From assembly GCA_028023455.1 (NCBI GenBank), contig JAQFVV010012398.1:4734682-4798681 (forward strand): DNA of 64,000 bases. The letters are read 5' to 3'. This DNA comes from Epiperipatus broadwayi. Taxonomy: Eukaryota > Onychophora > Udeonychophora > Euonychophora > Peripatidae. Every line of letters starts with the position of its first letter. Position 1 is the first letter of the stretch. The position numbers and the translations under genes are program-made. Positions 1 to 11,116 of the stretch are shown here, one piece after another. The notes beneath the pieces are model-generated. The model made no database searches and was not told the DNA's origin. It saw nothing but the letters and a program-made list of their open reading frames with translations.

Positions 1-2866
1 ATTTACTACAAAATATAGGTTAGTAAATGAAAGCATATAATAATCAATTTTCTATTTGTACTGACCATTATAAAAGTAAGTTAATAGTATAATGCAATGC
101 AGCTTCATCAGTAGTGGTGGGGGGGGGGGTATTAAACTTACAGAGTTTATTTAACTTTATTGATTTTTCTTAATTTATATTATAATGGTGCATTGTAAAA
201 ATATATAATAAAAAATTGTAATTTTCAACAGAAATTAAACTGATTTACAGACAAACAGGGATTACTTAGCCAATAGCATGATTAACAGCAAATTAACATC
301 AATTATATATATATAGTTTTTTCTATAAAAATGTATATGTAAGTATTGCCTACTTCTCTCTCATGTATCAATAGTAATAAAAATTATTGATGCCCAACTT
401 TTTATGTCATCTCTGGTCTAAAAATAAAGTGATAATGATGGTTTGAATTTATTGTAAATGACAATTGAAATGATAGTTTCAAAACCATTTCAAAATCTAC
501 CCATCACTCATCTGGTATATCCATTGTGCTAGCTGCTTCAGATATGGTAATTAGCTATGACATATATAACTAACAAATTAATATCTAATTAATACACATG
601 CCAAAGAATGTAGTATAATATGAGATACTACCAGTAATTATGTGTAGAAAAAAAAATACATTCAAAGACAAAATTTTATGTAAAACATTTTACTGCAATA
701 ATAATAAAGTAAATGCTAACAACAGTTTGAATTTGGCATCATTTAAAGGAATTTAGTTATTACAAGAATAACTTTATGCTATGTTCTAACTGTAATTTCA
801 TCAAAATAATAGATTTAATATGTTCATTATATATACCCAACCATACATATATAAAAAAAAAAAGTAAAATATCTAACGAGAAGACACATACATGTAATAA
901 AAATATATATTTTTATAGTACAATTTATTCTATCAAAAAAAAACTACTGATAGACTAATTAATAATAAAATGTTTTATAAATCCAATATTAATAAATAAT
1001 AATAAAAAGATTATTGAATAGAATTAAACAAAATAAAATTTTCTCTCAGGATCTTTGATCTTAACTTTTGACCTAAAAAAAAACAATAACATCAATAACA
1101 ATAACTTATATACTGTTTAACACATTCTTGAACAGTTAAGTGACTTTATTTGTATACATAGAAAATTGGTTCTAGATTATTTTAGAATATTCAATTCAAT
1201 ATTCCTTGAATAAATAAATGTGGTCTTTTTCCTTCAACAGATGTATTTGATTCTTTTCAGAATATTTCTTTTTTTACAGTTCTTTTCAAATTTGATCATT
1301 TTTTATTTTATATAGTACTCAGTCCTCTGAATAAGATAGAAAATAAGTATTTATTGTGAATGAAGTGCAACTATAAATGAAAAGAGATATTCAGAACTGA
1401 GTCTGAATTATATGGCAGGTTCAATAGATTTTCATTGAGCAGATTTCAAAGAATTTTATTTTAATATAGATTTTACAGCAAACAATATCCTAGTGGACCA
1501 GTGAAGTTGGTGCACTGATTTTGGTTTAATGATTCATTTTAAAATTTTCAATAGCACAGTGAAATTCTCCTACAATGCTCTGATATTAAGTTTCTTCTTA
1601 TTCTGATTAAAATGTCATAGATGTAAATACAACTTGTTTTACTGCAAATTGAGCTGTTAACATAACTTGTTTGGAATTGTTGAGGCAAGCTTCCAAACTC
1701 AATCACCTCTGCTGTATGAAACTAAGCCTTAAATACCTTCTCAACTCAAGGTGCAATTAAGATCCAACAATAAACTTTTTTTTAAATAAACAGTTAATTT
1801 CCAGCATCTGACTGTTTTTAAGAATTAACAATTTAATTATGACCTTTTTTAAAAAATAAATTAATTACCTGTAATTAATTTATAAATCCAATAGACATAA
1901 ATTCATGTGCAAACTAATCCTTTTATAAATTAAAAATATGACTAAGTGGTTTGTTTTCTTTCTTTCTTTCAAAGTAAAAACATATTTTAATCCAACTTTT
2001 ACAAACTTAAAATTGTGCTAAGTTTATTAAAATTAACAAATTTAGTAAAAATTAAAATGAGTACTAAGATTATTATATTTTGTTTTTTATTTTATTTTAT
2101 TTTAAGTATTCATTTCTAAATAGTTCTTTATTTAAAATCTTATTTTTAAAAAAGAAAATGCTCATTTATATTAGATAATTATACAAGTTTATTAATTGAT
2201 GGCTTAACATAAGTTATACATTATGTGTATCTGTACAATATATATGTTTGCATAAATAAAGTATAAAGTGAAGGATGATGAATAGATAATAAAAAAGTAA
2301 GCAAAAAAAATAGAAATCTCAAATGTAAACAATTATTAGGTAATAATTCAATATTTTCCATTTTCTAGTGGAATAACCAAACAATAGTTACCAAGTCATG
2401 GGTCATTTACATTTTTAATATAAATATTACTTTTCTAACCAATACTGGATAGCTGTCTAGATAGGTTAACTAAGAAGTTTATGAGATTTCATGGAAGCAT
2501 TTGAAGCCCCCCCCCCCCACAGTCACAATGTGAATTTGAACATCATGTTATAGGCATGATAAACAAATTTGATAATCACAATATATCCAATCAAAGTAAA
2601 GATAAACATTAGTTATAATGTCATTTCTCATACTAGGAATGGTGGCCTTTATGTTTTTGAAAGATGGACTAATTAACAAATAGGTATAGGTAAACAATCA
2701 TTAATCTGAAATTTATGAAATTATTGAAATAAATAAATCTATTTTTATCTCACTGTAATTCTAAATTGCTAAAATTTTAAATTTATTATTGATAATTTTC
2801 TGGTTCTATACATATAAATATTTTTTAATTATTTACACTCTCTATACAAATGTGTAAAAAATTGAA
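1..2866. other. AT-rich non-coding sequence
   Basis: No coding frame, RNA gene or recognisable element is visible. The only marked features are a G homopolymer tract at about 118-129 and a C homopolymer tract at about 2508-2518, plus short A/T runs. The single 60-codon frame in it (776-958) is low-complexity Asn/Lys/Ile translation of AT-rich DNA. Confidence 0.6.
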
Positions 2867-3073
2867 TCTTATATATGGAAACATGGTAAAAAATCAACTA
2901 AACTGTTGCAGGACATATTTCTGTCAATCAAACATGATATCATCATCAGCTGATAAAACTAAATGAGATCACATTAAGCTTACTAATTGAGTTGATGATG
3001 TCAGATTTGATTGACAGAAATATGATCTGCAGGAGATTAGTTGATTTTTCATCAAATGTTGGCATATATAAGA
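2867..3073. repeat. Palindromic MITE, about 207 bp (family P1)
   Basis: Both ends read inward as imperfect terminal inverted repeats. The left end runs TCTTATATATGG..AACATGGTAAAAAATCAACTAA, and the right end is its reverse complement with a few changes. The inverted match continues inward through a block containing TTTCTGTCAATCAAAC and CATCATCAGCTGAT, so nearly the whole element can fold on itself. No coding capacity is present. A partial second copy lies about 300 bp downstream (3311-3430), which supports a dispersed family. The superfamily is not determined because no clear target duplication is visible. Confidence 0.75.
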
Positions 3074-3310
3074 CTAGAAGTTTCCTTATATTTATATAAA
3101 GTATAAATAATTAATAATGATGTATTTAATTAAATAGTATTCACATATTTAAAATATTTATTTGAAGGCAAAATAATTTAAAATGAATTGGATTATAAAT
3201 TCTGTCTTGCCAATTAACATTAAACTGATATAAAGAAGGCTTTAATTAAATTATCACTAAAATTCATGTTCAATATCAAATGAGTATTATGATTATATTG
3301 AAGCAGAGAC

Positions 3311-3430
3311 TGAGTTGATATAGTTGATATAAACTCAGCTAGTCTCTCAAACAGCTGATGATATCTAGTTTGATTGACAGAAACACATGTTCTGATTTTT
3401 CATCAAATATTGTCATATATAATACTGTAA
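3311..3430 (+). repeat. Half copy of MITE family P1
   Basis: This segment matches the right half of the 2867-3073 element: the CAGCTGATGATATC block, TTTGATTGACAGAAA, then TGATTTTTCATCAAATATTG and a terminal TATATAATAC. The matching left arm is missing or too decayed to see, so this is a truncated copy. Confidence 0.65.
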
Positions 3431-4492
3431 GTTTTTATAATTTTTCATAAGAAGTAAAAATAATGATAATAAATTTCATATTTATGTGGTAATTAATTAA
3501 CTAATACGTACATATAAATACTTTCTACATATTGTATACATTTATTAATTAATAACAATATAAAACTTTAAAAGTACAATATGTGCTTTTTTTAATACCA
3601 GCATGAAAATTTTTTAATGACAGTATGTAAAAAAATCAAAACAATAATTTATTGATTACTTCCCCCTCCCCTTTACTCTCTGTTTAAAATGGAGATTAGC
3701 TTTCCACTTAGCAATTAATTCATTGTATTTTTTAAAATATATATATAAAGGACTTTGTAAAACTTAATCTTTTTTTCCAGTGATTTAGTATTAAAAAAAT
3801 TAATTATAACATAGATCTTAAATTAATTAGAGTTATTGAATTAAGATAGGAAAAAAAACATTCAACTCACTGCACTTAATCTTATTAATTTGTGTTTATT
3901 AAACTTTTTTTTTTAAAATTTGTTTGTATGTTAAAACTAATCTATTTATTATAAAAGATTAGAGACCAAGTATTGAGATTTTGTTTGGATAATAAATGTT
4001 TTTGAATAATAGATTTTGAGGTTAATGGTAGGTATTCTATCTGTCCTTAAAAAAACTTGCATTATATTTAGAAAAGTGTGCATGTATATTAATTATGAAG
4101 CTAAAGAACTAGATAGTAGAAATTAACTTTTTCACAGCTTACCACTTTCTTTTAAGCTTGAACACATCTATATTATTCTATCAAGGTAATTAACAAAAAA
4201 TGTGGGTGTATTTCAATTATTAATTCTATATATATATATATAAATATGTATTGATTTTTTAAAAAAAAATACTTTAATCACTTTGAGCATTAAAATAATA
4301 TTTTAAAATGCAAAGGATTGATTTGAAAAGTGTTATATAAATTTAAATAAGAAACGAGTAAAAATAACTATTAATTTTTCTATTCTTTAAGATAAACTAA
4401 AAGTAAAATGTGATATGTTATTATCATTTTCAAATTCTCATTAGATGAAATTGTTTCACCATCTGTTTCAATGAGATGATTTTACCAACTGT
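3431..4492. other. AT-rich non-coding sequence
   Basis: I see only A/T runs and a short TA microsatellite near 4228-4242. There is no supported coding or repeat feature. Confidence 0.55.
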
Positions 4493-4665
4493 TAAGATGG
4501 CCAACATGTTTACAATGAAAGAAGGACAAATAAATTGAAAAAAAAATCGTAAATAAAATAAACATTTTATTTATTGCAACAATAATACACTATAATATGA
4601 TATATGCATAATAAAAACATTTATAACATTTTATCTTGTAATTATGCTTACATGCCTGTTAATTA

Positions 4666-6521
4666 TTATTTAAATGAGTACTTTTCCATTGAATTAATAT
4701 TTTTTGTCAATGTATTATCTTCTAACAATATATTGGAAATATCTGAACAAGAAATATCCTTCGTATTGAATTTTATGGCAAGTGCTGCAGCTAGAGTATC
4801 AACCTTGAATCTCAATTTTCTCACTTGTCCAAAAATCATTGGCAATTGAAAAAACTCTTTCAACTGCTGGATTAGTTCCAGGGCAGCGCAACATAAATTG
4901 AACAAGTATAAATAAATTTTCACATGGAATATGTTCATTTTTGAAATGACTGAAAATATCCACCACCTTTTATCAATTTCAACATGTTGATTTTTCCATT
5001 GTATTAATTTTTCAGAATTTAAATATACATTCAGTCTTCTAATTTTTTCAAAGAGACAATTGTCATTTATTTTAATGTCTGGCATTTCTTTAGATAAAAA
5101 CTCAACACAAGATTCAATATCTGTCCAATATACTTGCGATGAAGTCAAAAAACACCATTGAAAACTGTTATTTCCCGTGATGTTTGTTTTAGACCATTCT
5201 TTAATATATTGAAAACATGTTTGGTAAAAATTCTGCACTTTTTTGATAAACTTTTCCGTTATGCCGAATTTGATTCCTCTAAGTCTGACAATTTTCTTTT
5301 TATAATTAAAGGAAGGAATTTTTTTTCAAATCGAGATTTATAATGAAGGATAAAATCATTTAAAATAAGACTAACTTCTGTAGCTAAAATGTGTTCACCT
5401 TCAATCTTTTGAATTGTTTTGTAAAAAATACATGCTTGATTATGTACAAAATACATTAATATCTCAGATATTTCATTATTGAAAAATAATTTCAGGATTT
5501 TAGGACATTTGTCTAAACTTAAAAAATATAAATGGAGAGGCTCAAATAATTGTAGAATACACTCTACAGAAGGTGTTAGAGCAAGCCATCTAACTTTTGA
5601 ATATTCTAAAAGTTTTTGTATTCAACATTTGCTTTTTCACAAAATTGTTTTAAAATAGGTAAAATGACTAAAATACAAATAAATTGTAGTTATCATTACT
5701 TCTATATCAATTGGCATGGCACATGACACCATGTTGATTGCATTTGACAAAATATGTGCATTACAACCTATTCCTAGTATTTTCTTTTGGAATAAATCTT
5801 GTAATTTTGCATACACATTATTCACCCCTTTGCATCTTCACCCATCAAAATTTGTGTTTGTATTATTAGCTGTTTGTTTGTGCAACAACTTTAGATTTCA
5901 AATTGTTTTCATTTATTACTCTGTATAGATGGTTTGATAAAATTTCAGCAGTTTCACCCTCAATGGATTCTAAATTTAAAAATTTTACTTGAATCTTGTT
6001 GGTAACATTAAAATATCTTACTAGTATTGAATACAATTTGTTTTCATTATGATTTGATGCCTCAGATAAAACTGTAACAAATGCTGCAATTTTCAAGTCT
6101 GCTGTAAATATTTTCTCACAGTAATTTTTAAATACTGATTTAATAATAGCCTTGCATTTTGTCCTGCCACATGAAAATTTAGCATTGTGAAACTTTTTCA
6201 ATAATTTAGTTGTACAATCCATACTATGAAAACATTGATTGTGAATTATGGTATGAAATGCAAATGTTTCCTCCATTGCAGCTAACTCTTTTCATCTTCA
6301 GATTAATTTGAAGTTTTAAAAAAACCTGATGCATCTAATGATTGCTTATGTTTGTTGATGGACAAGTATTTTGTTATAGCTGCTCTGCCCCCAACTGCAG
6401 TACAAAATTCTCTTCTGCAAATATTTCAGAAAACAAGGACATCTTACTTTGATATGAGGAGTGGAAATTCCTTTTTCAATTGATCATTGAAATGGCATTT
6501 TCTCTTTTTTGATTTTTTCAT
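4666..6521 (-). pseudogene. hAT transposase with BED-type zinc finger, broken
   Basis: Transposases of this family cut and paste their own element, using an N-terminal BED finger to bind the ends and an RNase-H-like core. A start at 6521 opens MKKSKKRKCHFNDQLKKEFP, followed by a finger-like region with GGRAAITKYLSINKHK. The next segment, starting near 6276, contains AFHTIIHN, SMDC and FSCGRTKC, typical of this hAT branch. Around 5850 the frame shifts into NNTNTNFDG, then GIGCNAHILSNAI. Near 4815-4890 another frame encodes the dimerisation signature CPGTNPAVERVFSIANDF. At least two stops lie in the finger region, and frame changes occur near 6280, 5860 and 4890, so the gene is dead. The family assignment is secure from motif order; the exact number of lesions is not. 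Confidence 0.85.
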
Positions 6522-7054
6522 TCCTTAAATGAAATTTAAAATTAAAAATAAAGTATAAAGCTACATGAACGATGCAAGCACATTATGAATAAATAAAATG
6601 AATTATTACAACTGAAACTTTAATAACATATGCGAATAAACTTCTTTAAAATTTCAATTTAAATTATTTTACACTTTTGTTGACAACAGGGTTGTATAAA
6701 CTTGTAAATAAAGTTATACATATTTGGAAATTATTAAATAGATAATAAATTAATAAAGCATGAATTGTACTTCTCTCTGTATAATTGAATATTCACTGAG
6801 AAAGAAATAATTACCATGAGTCATTCAATTGCTGATGTGCCATGAGTCTACTGCGTGCATATGTAATGTGTTGTATTTCGGTAAGAAGTAAACAAAGCCA
6901 CTTGTGCATGGCGCACTCTCTCAAGGTCTCCTGTGTGGAGCACATGTGTCTCATAATCGTGTCTTATACCACACTGCACTAAGCCTTGATGAATCGTCAT
7001 GTCAAATATAAATATGTCACATAACGCGCAACACATTAATCTACAAATATCGAA

Positions 7055-7132
7055 AAGGAAGACATATAGGAGGACACTTTTCAAGGAAGGACAGAACTTA
7101 CAAAAGAAGGACTGTCCTCCCTAAAGGAGGAT
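7055..7132. repeat. Subterminal GGAAGGAC-type repeats of the hAT element
   Basis: Four to five copies of GGA(A/G)GAC or GGAAGGAC occur within about 80 bp of the element's transposase-proximal end, including one inverted pair (GGACTGTCC). Clustered short subterminal repeats are commonly transposase-binding sites in hAT elements. That role here is inference. Confidence 0.5.
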
Positions 7133-7146
7133 GATTGGTCACCTTA

Positions 7147-8930
7147 CAACTATACCAAGCTGACTCAAATTGATTTAAATACTGAAAAATATACTATTTA
7201 ACTTCTGACAAAAATAAATATAAATGGTCAAGATTAATTCTATTTTGTTGTTTTGTTAACTTGAAAATAATAAGATTATATGTTAAATCTACACATTTAA
7301 AAAAACTTGTCAAACTTAATTTCTAATAAAATAACTATTTAAAAATTTAATTGCATTGGAGAGTTAATTCTAAAACTGAAAGACCATATTTTTGGGAAGG
7401 AAACCTGTTATGCAAATATTATATGTCTGCTTTCACAATATTGGTGTTATGCAATAATGTATTTCTTGTGAATAAATAAAGACATAAAGTTATATGTGCC
7501 ACTGGGTTTTAGGGACCCATATACTTTATAAATAAATATATTCAAAAAAATATTATAAAGGATTTTTTTATAATTTTGTGACTGAGCCTAAAAATTCTAG
7601 ATACGCAAGTAGTGCTATATATTTTTTTAAGATTAAAGCAGATAGAATCTTATGGCTTATGCCTGTTGCTATCATTTTCATATTGTCATTAGTTTTCAGA
7701 AATGTTTTGCCATCCATATAAAATTAACTAGAACCAATAATAATAATAAAAGAAAAACAACAAGTTTTTAAATATAACATACAAAGCAAAAAAAAAAAAA
7801 TCTTTTTTTGCTGAAAAAAAAGTTTTTCAGTGTTATTTTTATAATATATATATATATATAATTATTTTTATTATATGATTATATTTTATTTTATATTATA
7901 TTGTGTGATTTATTTAAATGTAGGACAAATTAACATAATGGATTAAATTTCCATTTTTGATTTTTTTTTAATATTCTCATAAAATATTATTTTTTCTAGA
8001 TTCATTTTATGGTATTTTAAAATTCCTTTACTTCCCCTTTTTTATACTACTTCACAATTATTTTAAACCAAGTCTCCATGTATGAGACCATATAACTGAT
8101 CATTAAATAGATATGAAATATTCATTTTGATATATATACATTGTAATATAAATTTATGAGGTCAAAATAATGAATTAACTATTTGTTCTATAAGAAGCCA
8201 TATGTTATGTGTTAAATTTAGGTGATTAACCAATTGGGGGTAATGATAATCGTTTGCTGCTGATTAGGTGATAATTAATTATATAAACATTTTTCATTGG
8301 TTTCCTAAATTTTATATATGATTTAGTAATAAAGACTTCTTGATTATGCATAGGTTCTAAATACAACACTCATTTTAGTAGCAAGCCAAAGACATCTGGA
8401 AGAGACAAGATAATTAAATATTAATAATTTGACTTCTCAAATCCAAATTTATACTGTCTTTATAAAATATTGAATAAAATTTAGTTTTGATTTCTCTTAA
8501 AACATCAGAAATCCATTCACTAAAAATGCCTCTAGTCTCACTCTTCATAAACATAATCTTCAAACATGGTTTCTGGGTTTAGAAATAATCGGATCCCATA
8601 TACATTATGCATGAATAGAGAAAAAATGCAAAACAAGGAGAAAAATAAATCAGATTGATTTATAAAATAGTTTTAGTAATAATATATTTTAATAGTCAAT
8701 TAAAATATATGGATATTCTAAAACAGAGAAGTGGTTATATCTATATATAAATTAATTTACTTCTTTTACTGTGTGATTATAAATAAATTTGTATAGTCAG
8801 ACTGAATTAGCACATTATACAATTTAATTCACACACACATTCACAAAAGAAATATGAAATATAATAAAAATATTTAAATATAAAGTTATTGGTGGAGGGG
8901 CATAAATCATTTAAAATGATTATTCACAGA
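7147..8930. other. AT-rich non-coding sequence
   Basis: This stretch contains a short (TA)n tract near 7842-7861 and A/T homopolymers. No coding frame or recognised repeat is visible. Confidence 0.55.
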
Positions 8931-9345
8931 GGAAAAACTCTCCATATAGTAGTGCCACTCAGTGCAAGCCAGAGTAATCAATGGAAGCAGGAAGTTTTGT
9001 GCATAAAATCCCTATCTAGTGCCTACTCATTCAATATCTTCAGACTAGTTTCTAGCTTGTGGCTTTCATCAACAAGGTGGCTGCTGGAGAATTGCATTAG
9101 ATCCTAAAATCTAGATGCAGTGCTCTCTGAACTAAGGCTCCTCATTGATGAAAGCCACAAGCTAGAAATTAGTCTGGGAAAATTGGATGAGTAGGCCTTA
9201 GATAGGGATTTTATGCACAAACTTTCCTGCATCCATTGATTAGTCTGGCTTGCACCGAGTGATACTATTGTATTGTATGGAGAGTTTTGCCTTTATGAAA
9301 AACAACTTGTGTAAGCATAAAAAATGGTAATCATAGTATATTTGA
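8931..9345. repeat. Fold-back repeat FB1, copy 1 (complete hairpin)
   Basis: The left arm (8931-9083) and right arm (9137-9291) are inverted copies of one another, separated by about 50 bp. The arm contains CACTCAGTGCAAGCCAGAGT, then GCATAAAATCCCTATCTAG, CTACTCAT and GCTTGTGGCTTTCATCA. The right side continues into the outer end AAGCATAAAAAATGGTAATCAT. Five more copies occur in this window (15.3, 43.1, 43.5, 47.1 and 59.2 kb). No coding capacity is present. It resembles a non-autonomous fold-back DNA transposon. Confidence 0.8.
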
Positions 9346-10488
9346 TGGTTTAAAAAATGATTATTCTTGATATTTTGAAATAATGCTACAAAATTTTTTA
9401 ATAAGTTTTAGTTTGTTGTGTCATCCAGAGTATAGTTATGCAAATGAAACATCTTACATATTTTAATATACACAATGTTTTCTAGTAAAAAAATGACTGA
9501 TTCTTTCTTCATGCTGCCTACAGTGCTCTTTCTAAATCAATGCATATGTTATTTAATGACATAGTTTAACTATTTGCCATAAATTATTAATGCATTACTT
9601 TTTTCAGATCATGAATTATGAAATATGGTAATGTAACTATAAAATTATAAACTTTAACTGAGACTAAAATGAAATCATAGAAATATAAAGAATTTATAGA
9701 GAAAAGCTTTCATAAAATACATGTTTAAATAATATGTGCTTAGATTTCAAGATAACAGAGAGCATTGAAGATCTATGAAAATATAAAATACAGACATATT
9801 TCATGTTGTAACTCATCTTTATGACTTTAAAATTTTTGTGTGAATAGTTAAATTGCCATTATATAATACACACATTGATTTAGAAATAATGCTATAGGTA
9901 ACTTGTAGAGAGAGAATCTGTCATCTTCTGCTAAAATACTCTGTAAACACAGGGGTCTTTCCTTTAAAATACTTTGCTCATAGAAAATTGATTAATGGGA
10001 TCTGTTTCTGGCAAATTTCTTGTTGATATTTTTTTTTGAATCTTCAATCATTTCAGATTAAAGAGGAGCATGATAGCTGCTATATTTTGTTCTAAGCATC
10101 CTTCACACACACATGTATTAGTGTATAATAGCTTACATTTTGTTGATAAATTTTTATTAGAATAGAATACATAGTTTATTGAACTACAGTAAATTTCAGC
10201 ATGGATATATATATATTTTATTAAAATCAGTCAACATACAATTCTAATATCAATAACAATCAACAATCTCAATCTGTTATCAAGGCAACCTTCATGTAGC
10301 ACAGAACTTTTTTTATATTAATAATATTCATGTATAAATTAAAATTATAAGATAAATATTTTTTTTTTTTAAAAAAGTTATTGATAAATTTAGGATACGC
10401 ATTCATATATATTTTATTGAGTGTGTATTCATTCATTCTATTTACTGAAAAAATAATAAAATAAAAACTTACTTCACTATAAAAATTA
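9346..10488. other. AT-rich non-coding sequence
   Basis: No supported gene or repeat is visible. The 77-codon minus-strand frame at 10269-10502 is low-complexity and overlaps the edge of the next palindrome. Confidence 0.5.
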
Positions 10489-11116
10489 AAGTCATATATC
10501 ACATGACCTAATCTTTTTAAGCTTGTAAATAAAAAACAATGAGCTGTGTCAATTTCTCTAACAAGTTTTATTGATAAATGCCAGCATGAGAAAGAACTTT
10601 AAAATCTTTATCTAGAAACCATACTCTAACTTCAGACCAATGGTTTCATGATTTGGCACTCCTCACTGAGGTACTAGGGTAGTTTCAGACACTATATCTA
10701 AAAATATCAACCAAAAGCCAACATTTATCTAAAAGTTATCTATTGAGTGGAAAATCTAAATTTTCAGACACCTACATGTCTTCAAACCCAGATATCCAAC
10801 TCTAATAGCTATATGGGGCTGGTAGATCTTCAGCCAAACCATATATTAATAGCCTTAGCAATGTAACATTGCTTAAGACTTTAAAAAAAAAGACTATAAA
10901 TAGTCAATAAAAATTCAAGTCATAACTCATGACCTAATCTTTTTAAGCTTTGGGTTGGTATTTTTATATCTAGTGTCTGAAACTATCCCAGCACCAAAGC
11001 ATGAAATCATTGAGATTAGAGTGTCATTTCTAGATAAAGATTTTAAAGTGCTTTCTCTTGCTGGCATTTGTTAATAAAGCTTGTTAGAGCAATTGGCACA
11101 GTTCATTGTTTTTTAC
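10489..11116. repeat. Long imperfect palindrome, about 590-630 bp
   Basis: The left arm (about 10531-10718) and right arm (about 10951-11114) are inverted copies. Shared blocks include ACAATGAGCTGTGTCAATT, TTTATTGATAAATGCCAGCA, AAAATCTTTATCTAGAAA and AGTTTCAGACACTATATCTA, each found as its reverse complement on the other side. A direct repeat of ATGACCTAATCTTTTTAAGC also occurs at about 10504 and 10930, so one end sequence lies in the same orientation at both the outer left and inner right. The central 230 bp is not repeated. It is a probable fold-back element or inverted duplication with no coding frame. Confidence 0.75.

Larger units (their letters stand above)
4493..7146 (-). mobile_element. 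hAT-superfamily DNA transposon, near full length, inactive
   Basis: The element is about 2.65 kb and holds one decayed transposase gene on the minus strand. Its ends are related: the left end reads TAAGATGGCCAAC, and the right end reads, on the opposite strand, TAAGGTGACCAAT. The flanks share CAACT just outside both ends (about 4486 and 7147), which would fit a degraded 8-bp hAT target duplication but is not exact. The 5' non-coding end (7055-7132) carries repeated GGAAGGAC/GGAGGAC motifs. The length fits an autonomous hAT element. Frameshifts and stops in the gene show that it cannot make transposase. Confidence 0.75.

Noticed and set aside
4604-5928. Plus-strand frames at 4604-4849, 5158-5343 and 5716-5928
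   Set aside because: They lie antisense to the hAT transposase pseudogene and reflect its residual coding bias.
8931-9345. CRISPR-like or regularly spaced array, given the repeated FB1 blocks
   Set aside because: Copies are dispersed over 50 kb, differ in length and orientation, and occur in AT-rich animal-type DNA. They are fold-back repeats, not an array.
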